A DNA stretch of 6,400 nucleotides from Bacteroidota bacterium (GCA_003165135.1 PLSN01000172.1:1-6400), one strand, 5' to 3'; numbered from the stretch's first letter, positions 1-6,400 are shown. Notes: generated by a model not told the origin, from the letters alone. Made by a program: numbers and translations.

Positions 1-1
1 C

Positions 2-2002
2 TACGGAGGTGGGGGATCGCCTAATTGCGGATATTGTGACGGTGACGCTTTCTTAGCCAAATTCAGCAATACCGGCTCTATACTATGGGCAACTTATTTT
101 GGAGGTGATTCTGTCGAACATGGATACGGTGTAGCAGTAGACACAGCAGACAATGTATTTATAACTGGGATGACTGAAAGTAGCTCAGGCATCGCGACGA
201 CAGGAGCATATCAAACAACGTTAGCTGGTGAAGGTGGCTTAAATTACGGCGGAGGTGAATACGGCGATGCTTTTTTAGCAAAATTCACTAGCGCCGGATC
301 ATTGCTTTGGGGTACTTATTTTGGAGGTAGCGGGGGTGATTGTGCTAATGGAATATCAACCGACTTGACCGGCAGCGTGTATATCACCGGAACTACCGGA
401 AGTACTTCTGGCATAGCAACACCAGGTGCTTATCAAACGGATTTTGGCAATTCCGTTAATGGTCCTGACGCCTTTTTAGCAAAATTTAGTAGCAGCGGTA
501 GCTTACTTTGGGCGACGTACTTTGGTGGATATAATAGTTATGCTTATTACAACACATCTACTGGAGGGAGTAGTGTAATAACTGATAAACAGGGTGATGT
601 ATACATAGCTGGAGCTACCCAGTGCACTTTGGGCATAGCAACATCAGGCGCATTTCAGACAAGTTCGGGAGGTGGTAATATTGAAAACACTGATGCTTTT
701 CTGGCAAAGTTTAATAGCAATGGTAATATCCAATGGGCAACTTTCTATGGAGGAAGCTGGAACGATGATGCGAGCGGTGTGGCAATAGATAGCAGTGGAA
801 ATGTATACATAGAAGGAACTACACAGAGCCCATCCGGGATAGCTACGCCCGGTACATATATGGATAGCCTTCCTCCAGCCTGGGGCAATGTTTATTTGGC
901 AAAGTTTAATAGCGTAGGTTCAAGGATATGGGGTACATACTATGGTGGTATTGATAATTATAGTTATGGAGATGCCATCGCATGTGATCATCAAGGTAAT
1001 ATATTTATCACCGGGAGTACCTTATGTAATTCCGGAATAGCAACTACGGGAGCTTATCAAAATACTTTTGGCGGTTCCGATTATATATATGGTGATGCTT
1101 TTCTGGCAAAATTTAATTCCGTAGGTAATTTATCATGGGGAACTTATTATGGTGGCAGCAATGAAGATGCTGGTTTTGCTGTAGCTATGGACAATACAGG
1201 TAATGCATTTATCACCGGAATAACGCAAAGTGCATTTGGTATCGCAACCGGAGGAGCATATCAAATAACGATTGGAGGGTCACAGGATTATAGTGTTTAT
1301 TCATCTTATTTAGCCAAATTCGGAAATTGCTCACCTCCGATCGCTGATTTTTCTGTCAATGGGGCAAGTCCATTCTGTGCAGGAGATAGCGAACTTTTGA
1401 TAGCCAATGCAGGCAGATTCTTTTTCTGGAATACTGGAGATACATCTCAAACAATTGTAGCAACAGAAACAGGAGCATATCAAGTAACAATTACTGACTC
1501 AATGGGCTGTTCTGCACAGTCCAGCCTCAAACAAATTACCTCATTCCCTTCATCAGATCTTACTCAATATTACAATTTTCAATATGATGCTGTCTTTGGG
1601 CCACCAGCAGAAACGTATCAATGGTATTACAATGGTCAATTAATTCCTGGCGCGACACAGCAATATTATAATATAACTCAAAATGGCACCTATTATGCAA
1701 TTGTCACTGACAGTGGTTGCACGGTACAACTGCAGAGTATAACCGTTACAAATGTCGGAATAGCTAATATAAACTCAACGGAAATTACCATTCAGCCTAA
1801 CCCAACAAATGGTAATATTACCATTTCCGGAATTCTTCCTCAGATGGTCAATGTATTTGATGAAGAGGGTCGAACAGTCTTGACTTTCAAACTGACCAAT
1901 ACAATCTCCTTAGCTGATTTGGCTGATGGTATGTATTTGATACAATTGACTGATAACACTGGGTCAACTATTGCTACTGCGAAGGTGGTCAAGAAGAATT
2001 GA
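2..2002 (+). CDS. SBBP beta-propeller surface protein with T9SS type A sorting domain (5' end outside window)
   Basis: This is the C-terminal 666 residues of a large secreted protein. The frame is open from base 2, so the Met codon at 170 is internal and the true start lies upstream. Six complete SBBP-type repeats (44-1300) share the pattern DAFLAKF-x-G-W-x-TY-x-GG, D-x-G-x-(V/I)-(Y/F)-I-x-G, then GIAT-x-G-x-Y/F. A seventh repeat is cut to one strand (SSYLAKF, 1301-1321). Two Ig-like modules follow: about 1328-1537 (CAGDSELL, FFWNTGDTSQ, GAYQVTITDSMGC) and about 1538-1762 (YQWYYNGQLIPGA, NGTYYAIVTDSGC). A T9SS type A tail ends the protein. By family knowledge such proteins cross the outer membrane by T9SS and are anchored or released at the surface; the ligand or substrate is unknown and no catalytic domain is visible. 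The gene is richer in A/T-ending codons than clpC. Confidence is high for the architecture and low for biological role. Confidence 0.93.
   Translation, partial: YGGGGSPNCGYCDGDAFLAKFSNTGSILWATYFGGDSVEHGYGVAVDTADNVFITGMTESSSGIATTGAYQTTLAGEGGLNYGGGEYGDAFLAKFTSAGSLLWGTYFGGSGGDCANGISTDLTGSVYITGTTGSTSGIATPGAYQTDFGNSVNGPDAFLAKFSSSGSLLWATYFGGYNSYAYYNTSTGGSSVITDKQGDVYIAGATQCTLGIATSGAFQTSSGGGNIENTDAFLAKFNSNGNIQWATFYGGSWNDDASGVAIDSSGNVYIEGTTQSPSGIATPGTYMDSLPPAWGNVYLAKFNSVGSRIWGTYYGGIDNYSYGDAIACDHQGNIFITGSTLCNSGIATTGAYQNTFGGSDYIYGDAFLAKFNSVGNLSWGTYYGGSNEDAGFAVAMDNTGNAFITGITQSAFGIATGGAYQITIGGSQDYSVYSSYLAKFGNCSPPIADFSVNGASPFCAGDSELLIANAGRFFFWNTGDTSQTIVATETGAYQVTITDSMGCSAQSSLKQITSFPSSDLTQYYNFQYDAVFGPPAETYQWYYNGQLIPGATQQYYNITQNGTYYAIVTDSGCTVQLQSITVTNVGIANINSTEITIQPNPTNGNITISGILPQMVNVFDEEGRTVLTFKLTNTISLADLADGMYLIQLTDNTGSTIATAKVVKKN
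44..1321 (+). repeat. Tandem SBBP propeller-blade repeats (six full units plus one partial)
   Basis: Units begin at the DAFLAKF-type motif at 44, 266, 467, 692, 887, 1094 and 1301, giving lengths of 74, 67, 75, 65, 69 and 69 codons. The core is conserved, and the length varies mainly in the Gly/Asn/Tyr-rich loop after the GAYQ motif. Bases 2-43 look like the same type of loop, so at least one more unit lies upstream. Unit 3 is the most degenerate: it has lost the usual residues before its D-x-x-G strand (YAYYNTSTGGSSVITDKQGD). Unit 5 starts NVYLAKF instead of DAFLAKF. The last unit supplies only its first strand, as expected if propeller closure pairs it with the first blade; that closure is inferred. 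Confidence 0.88.
1784..1999 (+). other. T9SS type A C-terminal sorting domain (within the surface protein)
   Basis: The last 72 residues match the T9SS type A (Por secretion tail) pattern. The entry strand is ITIQPNPTNGNITISG, the middle VNVFDEEGRTVL, and the exit ISLADLADGMYLIQL followed by a basic end (KVVKKN). In the known pathway this beta-sandwich directs the cargo through the T9SS translocon and is usually cleaved off. It shows that the preceding propeller and Ig modules are meant for the cell surface or medium. Confidence 0.92.
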
Positions 2003-2021
2003 TTCTTAATACTTTTCTTTT
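1994..2021 (+). terminator. Possible weak terminator at the end of the surface-protein gene
   Basis: A small AT-rich inverted repeat, AAGAAT-TG-ATTCTT (1994-2007), overlaps the TGA stop, and a T-rich run (ACTTTTCTTTT, 2011-2021) follows shortly after. The stem has only one G-C pair per arm, so it would be weak. No better terminator is visible before clpC. Confidence 0.22.
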
Positions 2022-2226
2022 AAATTATGACAAAAAGCATGTATAACATCGTGCAACCCCGCCTCTATCAGCATACGTCTACCATGCCTCAACCCCATTC
2101 TCCGCATTGTCCTAAAAAACCACGTGTTAACCTATACCTGTCTATTTCAATTTGGCCTTATCCTCTGAAATAGTAAGAATTGTTTAACTTTAACAAAGTA
2201 ATTGCAGCGTTTATACAATTATCTTG

Positions 2227-2255
2227 TTGACAATACTACTTTAGTAGTGTAGATT
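2227..2255 (+). promoter_or_regulatory. Candidate clpC promoter
   Basis: TTGACA (2227-2232), a 17-nt spacer and TAGATT (2250-2255) resemble a sigma-70 promoter. Read as the Bacteroidota form, TTG is followed after 20 nt by TAGATTAA, which matches the TAnnTTTG -7 element only partly. Transcription from here would give a leader of about 130 nt containing the hairpin element. A weaker alternative lies closer to the gene: TTG at 2341-2343, 19 nt, then ATAGTTTG at 2363-2370. Neither is a strong match, so the promoter is not decided by sequence alone. Confidence 0.3.
2235..2248. promoter_or_regulatory. Small palindrome inside the promoter spacer, possible operator
   Basis: ACTAC-TTTA-GTAGT is a perfect inverted repeat with 5-bp arms. 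It lies wholly between the putative -35 and -10 boxes of the clpC promoter candidate, a common place for a repressor site. The arms are short, so chance occurrence is possible, and no regulator gene is present in the window. Confidence 0.25.
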
Positions 2256-2292
2256 AAGATGTATCGGTCTTCACACAGCACTGTTGTTATTC

Positions 2293-2344
2293 GGCTGTTG
2301 AAAGTCCTCTCCTTTGGAGAGGATTTAGGTGAGGTGGCTGTTGA
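2293..2344. repeat. 34-bp hairpin element flanked by 9-bp direct repeats
   Basis: The core is TCCTCTCC-TTT-GGAGAGGA (2305-2323), extended by two A-T pairs and one G-U pair to 2302-2326, followed by the tail TAGGTGAGGT. It is bounded exactly by two copies of GGCTGTTGA, at 2293-2301 and 2336-2344, which look like a target-site duplication around an insert at 2302-2335. The hairpin-plus-GGTGAGG layout resembles a short dispersed intergenic repeat that I recall from many Bacteroidota genomes. The stem would fall in the clpC leader if the upstream promoter is used. No U-run follows it, so it is not a standard terminator. Confidence 0.6.
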
Positions 2345-2395
2345 GACATTTTGGCATAAAAAATAGTTTGGTTCATTATTTGAATTAATAGATAG

Positions 2396-4957
2396 ATGGA
2401 AGCAAAATTTTCACCGAAAGTAAAGGAGGTAATCTCCTACAGCCGGGAGGAGGCACTCCGACTCGGACATGATTTTATAGGCATAGAGCACCTGTTGCTT
2501 GGCCTCATTCGTGAAGGCGAAGGGCTGGCTATCAAAACGCTCAAATCACTGCAGGTAGATGCGGTCATGCTGCGCAAACTCGTAGAAGATTCTATCAAGG
2601 ATAAAGTATCTAAGACCGTTTACAATCCTAACTCACTCCCGCTCACCAAGCAGGCTGAGAAGGTGCTCAAGATCACCGTGCTCGAAGCCAAAGTGCTCAA
2701 AAGTGACGTGATAGGTACTGAACACCTCATGCTCTCGATCCTCAAAAACAAAGACAACATCGTGACCCAGATACTGGCACAGCACGACGTGGACTATGAT
2801 GTGTTTAAGGCGGAACTAGAGCTCGTGCAAAACGACGTAAAAGATATGCCAAGGGCAGAACTGCCGGGCGATCCATCTGAGGATGATCCGTATGAAGATG
2901 ACAAAGGCAAGAGCGGTTTTGGCGGGGCGCCGACTGCCAAAAAGCCCGGAAATACCAAGTCTAAGACCCCTGTGCTTGACAATTTTGGCAGAGATGTGAC
3001 CGCAGCGGCCGAAGAGGGCAATCTCGACCCGATAGTAGGCCGTGAGGCGGAAATAGAGCGGGTATCGCAGATACTCAGCCGTCGTAAGAAAAACAACCCG
3101 ATACTGATCGGCGAACCCGGTGTGGGCAAGACCGCAGTAGTAGAAGGACTCGCACTGCGCATTATTCAGAAGAAAGTAAGCCGTGTGCTTTTCAATAAAA
3201 GGATCGTGATGCTCGACATGGCTGCACTCGTAGCCGGCACCAAATACAGGGGCCAGTTCGAGGAGCGTATGAAGGCCATCATGAATGAGCTGGAGAAAAA
3301 CCGTGACGTGATCCTCTTTATCGATGAGATACACACGATAGTCGGCGCCGGTGGCGCTACCGGCTCACTGGATGCATCCAATATATTCAAGCCTGCACTC
3401 GCACGCGGCGAACTGCAATGCATCGGCGCATCGACACTCGACGAGTACCGCCAGTATATAGAGAAAGACGGCGCACTCGACAGGCGTTTCCAAAAGGTCA
3501 TCATCGACCCGCCATCTCCTGATGAGACCATCCAGATACTGCTTAACATCAAATCAAAATACGAAGAGTACCATAGTGTGGAATATTCTAACGATGCCAT
3601 CACCGCCTGTGTGAAGCTCAGCGGCAGATATATCACCGACAGGTTTTTTCCTGACAAGGCGATAGATGTACTGGATGAAGTAGGCGCACGTGTGCATTTG
3701 AAAAACATCCACGTACCAAAAAATATCGTCGAACTCGAAAAGCAGGTAGAAGATATCAAAGCAGAAAAGAACCAGGTGGTCAAGTCTCAGAAATACGAAG
3801 AGGCTGCACGTCTGCGTGATAAAGAAAAACATCTGCTCGAAGAACTCGACAAGGCAAAAAATCTCTGGGAAGAAGACTCTAAGAATGCACGCTATCCTGT
3901 ATCTGAAGAAGATATAGCCGAAGTAGTGGCCATGATGACCGGCATACCTGTGAGTAAAGTAGCTCAGACCGAAGGCACCAAACTGCTCAATATGGGTGAA
4001 GAACTCAAAGAAGGTGTGGTAGGCCAGAACGAAGCCGTAGCCAAGATCGTCAAAGCCATTCAGAGAAATCGTGTGGGCCTGAAAGATCCTAAGAAACCAA
4101 TCGGTACATTTATATTTCTCGGGCCTACCGGTGTCGGAAAGACCGAACTCGCTAAAACTATCGCGAGGTATATGTTTGACTCAGAGGAGTCGCTCATACG
4201 CATAGACATGAGTGAATACATGGAGAAATTCTCCGTGTCACGTCTCGTGGGTGCACCTCCGGGATATGTAGGCTATGAAGAAGGTGGTCAGCTGACCGAG
4301 AAAGTAAGAAGAAAACCATACTCTGTAGTACTGCTCGACGAGATCGAGAAAGCACACCCTGATGTATTCAATATCCTGCTCCAGGTATTTGATGATGGAA
4401 TACTGACCGATAGTATGGGCAGGAAGGTGGATTTCAAAAATACCCTGATCATCATGACCTCAAACATCGGTGCACGTGACTTGAAAGATTTCGGTGCAGG
4501 TGTGGGCTTCGCGACTCAGGCCAAGAATGACCAAAGCGATGACCTGGCCAAAACCGTCATCACTAAGGCACTCAAGAGGACATTCTCACCGGAGTTTCTC
4601 AATAGGATCGACGATGTGGTGATATTTAATTCACTGGAGAAAGAATCTATCTTCAAGATCATCGATATCGCTCTGAAAGATGTAGTAGGCAGGCTGATGA
4701 CCATCGGCTATGAGATCAAACTCACTGACGATGCGAAAGAATTCCTTGCGGAGAAAGGTTATGACCCTGCATATGGAGCAAGGCCACTTCACCGCGCTAT
4801 TCAGAAATATGTCGAAGATCCATTGGCAGAAGAAATACTAAAAGCCAATGCCAAACCGGGAGATATCTTTATGATAGACCTCGACAAAGAGACCAATCAA
4901 TTGAAAATTTCTCATAAAACGCCAAAAAAGAAGGCGGAAACGCAAACAGGAGAGTAA
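2396..4957 (+). CDS. clpC: ClpC, ATP-dependent AAA+ unfoldase of the ClpCP protease
   Basis: This is a complete 853-residue Hsp100 protein that unfolds substrates and feeds them to the ClpP peptidase in the cytoplasm. The double Clp N-domain covers about 1-145, followed by an acidic/Gly linker (about 155-190). AAA+ ring 1 has Walker A GEPGVGKT (239-246), pore loop KYRG (283-286), Walker B ILFIDE (306-311) and Arg fingers R363/R364. A UVR-type middle helix ([18 protein letters not shown], 467-484) points to ClpC rather than ClpB, which has a much longer coiled coil. Ring 2 has Walker A GPTGVGKT (576-583), pore loop GYVG (623-626), Walker B VVLLDE (644-649), Arg finger R737 and sensor 2 GAR (794-796). 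The VGF tripeptide (703-705) is the ClpP docking loop. The ATG follows an in-frame TAG (2393-2395), so the start is certain. No Shine-Dalgarno sequence is visible. clpP and Firmicutes-type adaptors are not adjacent. Confidence 0.98.
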   Translation: MEAKFSPKVKEVISYSREEALRLGHDFIGIEHLLLGLIREGEGLAIKTLKSLQVDAVMLRKLVEDSIKDKVSKTVYNPNSLPLTKQAEKVLKITVLEAKVLKSDVIGTEHLMLSILKNKDNIVTQILAQHDVDYDVFKAELELVQNDVKDMPRAELPGDPSEDDPYEDDKGKSGFGGAPTAKKPGNTKSKTPVLDNFGRDVTAAAEEGNLDPIVGREAEIERVSQILSRRKKNNPILIGEPGVGKTAVVEGLALRIIQKKVSRVLFNKRIVMLDMAALVAGTKYRGQFEERMKAIMNELEKNRDVILFIDEIHTIVGAGGATGSLDASNIFKPALARGELQCIGASTLDEYRQYIEKDGALDRRFQKVIIDPPSPDETIQILLNIKSKYEEYHSVEYSNDAITACVKLSGRYITDRFFPDKAIDVLDEVGARVHLKNIHVPKNIVELEKQVEDIKAEKNQVVKSQKYEEAARLRDKEKHLLEELDKAKNLWEEDSKNARYPVSEEDIAEVVAMMTGIPVSKVAQTEGTKLLNMGEELKEGVVGQNEAVAKIVKAIQRNRVGLKDPKKPIGTFIFLGPTGVGKTELAKTIARYMFDSEESLIRIDMSEYMEKFSVSRLVGAPPGYVGYEEGGQLTEKVRRKPYSVVLLDEIEKAHPDVFNILLQVFDDGILTDSMGRKVDFKNTLIIMTSNIGARDLKDFGAGVGFATQAKNDQSDDLAKTVITKALKRTFSPEFLNRIDDVVIFNSLEKESIFKIIDIALKDVVGRLMTIGYEIKLTDDAKEFLAEKGYDPAYGARPLHRAIQKYVEDPLAEEILKANAKPGDIFMIDLDKETNQLKISHKTPKKKAETQTGE

Positions 4958-4968
4958 TTTATCCGTAT

Positions 4969-4998
4969 AAGCCCGATATAACGTCGGGCTTTTCTTTT
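4969..4998 (+). terminator. Intrinsic terminator of clpC
   Basis: AAGCCCGA (4969-4976) pairs perfectly with TCGGGCTT (4984-4991) across a 7-nt loop. The T-rich run TTTTCTTTT (4990-4998) follows at once. It begins 11 nt after the clpC stop codon and is the best terminator in the window. Confidence 0.9.
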
Positions 4999-5030
4999 GA
5001 TATGGCACGATACTTGAATTAATTAATAAC

Positions 5031-5477
5031 ATGAACAGTACCCTTAGTTTGTCATTTATGGCGATGCTGATAGCTATATCAGTACATGCCCAGCAACCCG
5101 CTGACAATCAAGAATTACAAAAGATCAATAAAGACCTTCCGCATAAATTTAAAGCGATCAAAACAGGGGCTACGCTCGAGGTAGTGCGTGAGCCGACCCA
5201 GGTCAAAATATACATGTTCATCGACGACATCGAGCAGTACGACCAGATCATGGTAGAGCGCAGCGATGAACTGCAGAATACCTTCTCCCAGTGCAAAGTG
5301 GTACAGGTGGTAAAAGGGAAATACAAAAACAACTATGTAGAACTGGTGGACCGCTATCCCGTTTCATCTAAGATGTCTAATCAATATCGCATCAAGACTA
5401 TCACTGCTGATGGTATCATGAGGATGTACCCGCCGGTAGAGATGACCATGGCCAGCGAGGTAAACGCAAAGAAATAG
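5031..5477 (+). CDS. Small exported protein with an Fn3-like domain, function unknown
   Basis: This 148-residue protein belongs to no family I can name. Residues 1-20 form a likely signal peptide: a hydrophobic core (LSFMAMLIAISV) and a V-H-A cleavage site before QQ. There is no lipobox cysteine and, oddly, no Lys or Arg in the n-region. The Met is the only ATG in frame after the TGA at 4998-5000. The mature part is hydrophilic with one cysteine (C88). Residues about 70-137 (YDQIMVERSDE, VVQVVKGKYKNNY, DRYP, YRIKTITADGIMRMYPP) follow the outline of Fn3-like domains that often precede T9SS tails (ERS-x-DG, V-x-G, NYSFTD, YYRLK-x-x-DG). The resemblance is from memory. No T9SS tail is present, so a periplasmic or outer-membrane location is inferred. 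It lies 73 bp after clpC, beyond the terminator, with only 32 bp left for its own promoter, and converges with fabI. Confidence 0.85.
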   Translation: MNSTLSLSFMAMLIAISVHAQQPADNQELQKINKDLPHKFKAIKTGATLEVVREPTQVKIYMFIDDIEQYDQIMVERSDELQNTFSQCKVVQVVKGKYKNNYVELVDRYPVSSKMSNQYRIKTITADGIMRMYPPVEMTMASEVNAKK

Positions 5478-5491
5478 ATACTAGACGTTAG

Positions 5492-5528
5492 ACCGAGAGA
5501 CTACGCCCCTTGTCCTTCGTCCCTCGGT
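5492..5528. terminator. Imperfect inverted repeat between convergent genes, overlapping the fabI 3' end
   Basis: ACCGAG-A-GAC (5492-5501) pairs with GTC-C-CTCGGT (5519-5528), making nine base pairs with one A/C mismatch and a 17-nt loop. It covers the stop codon and last codons of fabI and starts 15 nt after the stop of the small exported gene. It could slow polymerase from either side. No T-run follows on either strand, so a terminator role is tentative; it may instead be part of a dispersed repeat. Confidence 0.3.
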
Positions 5529-6337
5529 TCTTCTAAAGTATTCATCATTATTTCGCTCACTCCCATATTGGAGAATCCGCCGTCATGGTAGAGGTTCTGC
5601 ATCGTGACGTATTTGGTCAGGTCAGAAAATAATGTGACAGTATAGTCCGCACAGGCATCAGCACTGGCATTGCCCAGCGGTGACATCTTCTCTGCGAATC
5701 CGAGGAAGGCATCAAAACCTTTGATACCCGAGCCGGCTGTCGTCATAGTCGGTGATTGTGAAATAGAATTGATCCGCACTTTTTTTGCATTGCCGTAGTA
5801 ATAGCCGAATGAGCGAACGATAGACTCCAGAGTAGCCTTGGCATCTGCCATATCACCATATCCGGGAAATGCCTTCTGTGCAGCTATATATGTCAGCGCC
5901 ACCACGCTGCCCCACTCATTGATCGCATCTAGTTTCATACATGTCTGGAGTACTTTATGCAGCGACAGCGCTGAGATGTCAAGTGTCTTGTTAAACCACT
6001 CATAGTTGATATCTGTATATAGTTTGCCTTTGCGCACATTGGGTGACATGCCGATAGAGTGCAGGACGAAATCCAGTTTGCCGCTGAGATGTTCTACTGA
6101 CTGTGCGACCAGTTTCTCCAGGTCCTCTATCGATGTAGCATCAGCCGGTATCACTATCGTACCGCACTGCTCGGCCAGTTTATTGATCTCACCCATACGG
6201 AGCGCGACAGGCGCATTGCTCAGTATGAATTTCGCCCCCTGCTCATGTGCCTTGAGTGCTACTTTCCATGCTATAGAGTTGGCGTCGAGTGCGCCGAATA
6301 TGATACCACGTTTTCCAGCCAATAGATTATTTGCCAT
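5501..6337 (-). CDS. fabI: Enoyl-[acyl-carrier-protein] reductase (NADH), FabI
   Basis: FabI catalyses the last step of each fatty-acid elongation cycle, reducing trans-2-enoyl-ACP to acyl-ACP with NADH in the cytoplasm. The 278-residue protein has a Rossmann fold of the divergent SDR type. It shows the nucleotide loop GIIFGALDANSIAW (11-24), PADA (64-67), HSIGMSP (93-99), the FabI pair Tyr150 and Tyr160 with Lys167 (Y-x6-K), the substrate-loop region SQSPTMTTAGSGIKG (193-207) and the C-terminal signature DGGFSNMGVS (252-261). The start at 6337 is chosen because MANNLLAGKRGIIFG matches the usual FabI N-terminus. An in-frame Met 13 codons earlier (6376) lies inside a palindromic repeat. No Shine-Dalgarno is visible. 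The tail after SEIMMN (TLEEPRDEGQGA) overlaps repeat-like DNA and may not be native. The gene is monocistronic as far as the window shows. Confidence 0.97.
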   Translation of the reverse strand: MANNLLAGKRGIIFGALDANSIAWKVALKAHEQGAKFILSNAPVALRMGEINKLAEQCGTIVIPADATSIEDLEKLVAQSVEHLSGKLDFVLHSIGMSPNVRKGKLYTDINYEWFNKTLDISALSLHKVLQTCMKLDAINEWGSVVALTYIAAQKAFPGYGDMADAKATLESIVRSFGYYYGNAKKVRINSISQSPTMTTAGSGIKGFDAFLGFAEKMSPLGNASADACADYTVTLFSDLTKYVTMQNLYHDGGFSNMGVSEIMMNTLEEPRDEGQGA

Positions 6338-6367
6338 AGAGATTGTTGGTTTATGTCTTTCCACTAT

Positions 6368-6400
6368 AACCCTCAAAGGGTTCTGAACCCTTTGAGGGTT
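6368..6400. repeat. Perfect nested palindrome upstream of fabI
   Basis: AACCCTCAAAGGGTT (6368-6382) and AACCCTTTGAGGGTT (6386-6400) are perfect reverse complements separated by CTG, giving a 15-bp stem with a 3-nt loop. Each arm is itself an inverted repeat (AACCCT-N3-AGGGTT), so the DNA can form one long hairpin or two small ones. It starts 30 bp upstream of the fabI start codon and reaches the last base of the window, so its full length is unknown. It resembles short dispersed palindromes of Bacteroidota intergenic regions. On the fabI strand it would lie in the leader or promoter region. Confidence 0.8.

Larger units (their letters stand above)
2003..2395. other. 393-bp intergenic region upstream of clpC
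   Basis: I see no convincing gene here. Bases about 2038-2135 are unusually C-rich on the plus strand compared with the AT-rich flanks and match nothing I recognise. A 7-bp inverted repeat, CTATTTC/GAAATAG, sits at 2142-2148 and 2167-2173 with an 18-nt gap and no T-run. An AT-rich stretch covers 2174-2226. The right part holds the promoter candidate and the hairpin element listed separately. I saw neither a CIRCE element nor a CtsR-type heptamer repeat, the regulators known for clp genes elsewhere. No tRNA or known riboswitch is apparent. Confidence 0.7.

Noticed and set aside
44..1321. CRISPR-like or DNA-level tandem array
   Set aside because: The periodicity is at protein level with variable unit lengths (65-75 codons) and diverged DNA; these are SBBP blades.
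2027..2173. 48-codon open frame starting MTKSMYNIVQ
   Set aside because: Its length is easily reached by chance, it has no domain, signal peptide or ribosome-binding site, and the sequence looks non-coding.
3347..3364. Inverted repeat GCCGGT-N6-ACCGGC inside clpC
   Set aside because: It arises from codons of the conserved Gly/Ala-rich GAGGATG segment; no T-run or regulatory context.
2794..3783. Long minus-strand open frames opposite clpC (122, 172 and 205 codons)
   Set aside because: They lie wholly antisense to conserved AAA+ coding sequence, have Ser/Phe-rich shadow-like translations and no recognisable domain.
2396..4957. ClpB instead of ClpC
   Set aside because: The long ClpB middle coiled coil is absent, while a UVR-type helix and the VGF ClpP-docking tripeptide are present.
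3554..5332. Further minus-strand open frames (3554-3832, 4516-4704, 4838-5107, 5108-5332)
   Set aside because: All are shadows of clpC or the small exported gene. The 4838-5107 frame also runs across the clpC terminator.
6338..6376. Upstream start for fabI adding 13 residues
   Set aside because: The extra codons do not resemble FabI, and the upstream ATG overlaps the palindromic repeat; MANNLLAGKRG is the typical N-terminus.
6006..6386. Plus-strand open frame of 126 codons
   Set aside because: It is antisense to fabI, low-complexity Ser/Ala-rich, and ends inside the palindromic repeat.

Overview
The window looks like a chromosomal segment from a member of the Bacteroidota. A Chitinophagales-like lineage is a guess from the style of the proteins. 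The evidence is a surface protein ending in a type IX secretion (T9SS) type A sorting domain, Bacteroidota-style ClpC and FabI proteins, near absence of Shine-Dalgarno sequences, and short palindromic intergenic repeats of a kind I recall from this phylum.

Layout from left to right. (1) Bases 2-2002, plus strand, hold the 3' part of a large secreted protein. It has at least six complete SBBP beta-propeller repeats, two Ig-like modules and a T9SS sorting domain; its start lies left of the window. (2) Bases 2003-2395 are non-coding. They hold a C-rich stretch with no recognised function, a tentative promoter with a small palindrome in its spacer, and a 34-bp hairpin element bounded by perfect 9-bp direct repeats. 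(3) Bases 2396-4957, plus strand, encode ClpC, a complete two-ring AAA+ unfoldase, followed by a clear intrinsic terminator at 4969-4998. (4) Bases 5031-5477, plus strand, encode a 148-residue exported protein whose body resembles the Fn3-like domain common in T9SS cargo proteins, but without a sorting tail. (5) Bases 5501-6337, minus strand, encode FabI, convergent with the small gene and only 23 bp from it. (6) Bases 6368-6400 hold a perfect nested palindrome upstream of fabI, cut by the window edge.

The genes do not form a pathway or operon. ClpC (protein quality control) and FabI (fatty-acid synthesis) are housekeeping genes beside two exported proteins. I do not see a new multi-gene system. 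The less ordinary material is in the small repeats: the hairpin element with apparent target-site duplication before clpC, the nested palindrome before fabI, and repeat-like sequence that seems to encode the last codons of fabI.
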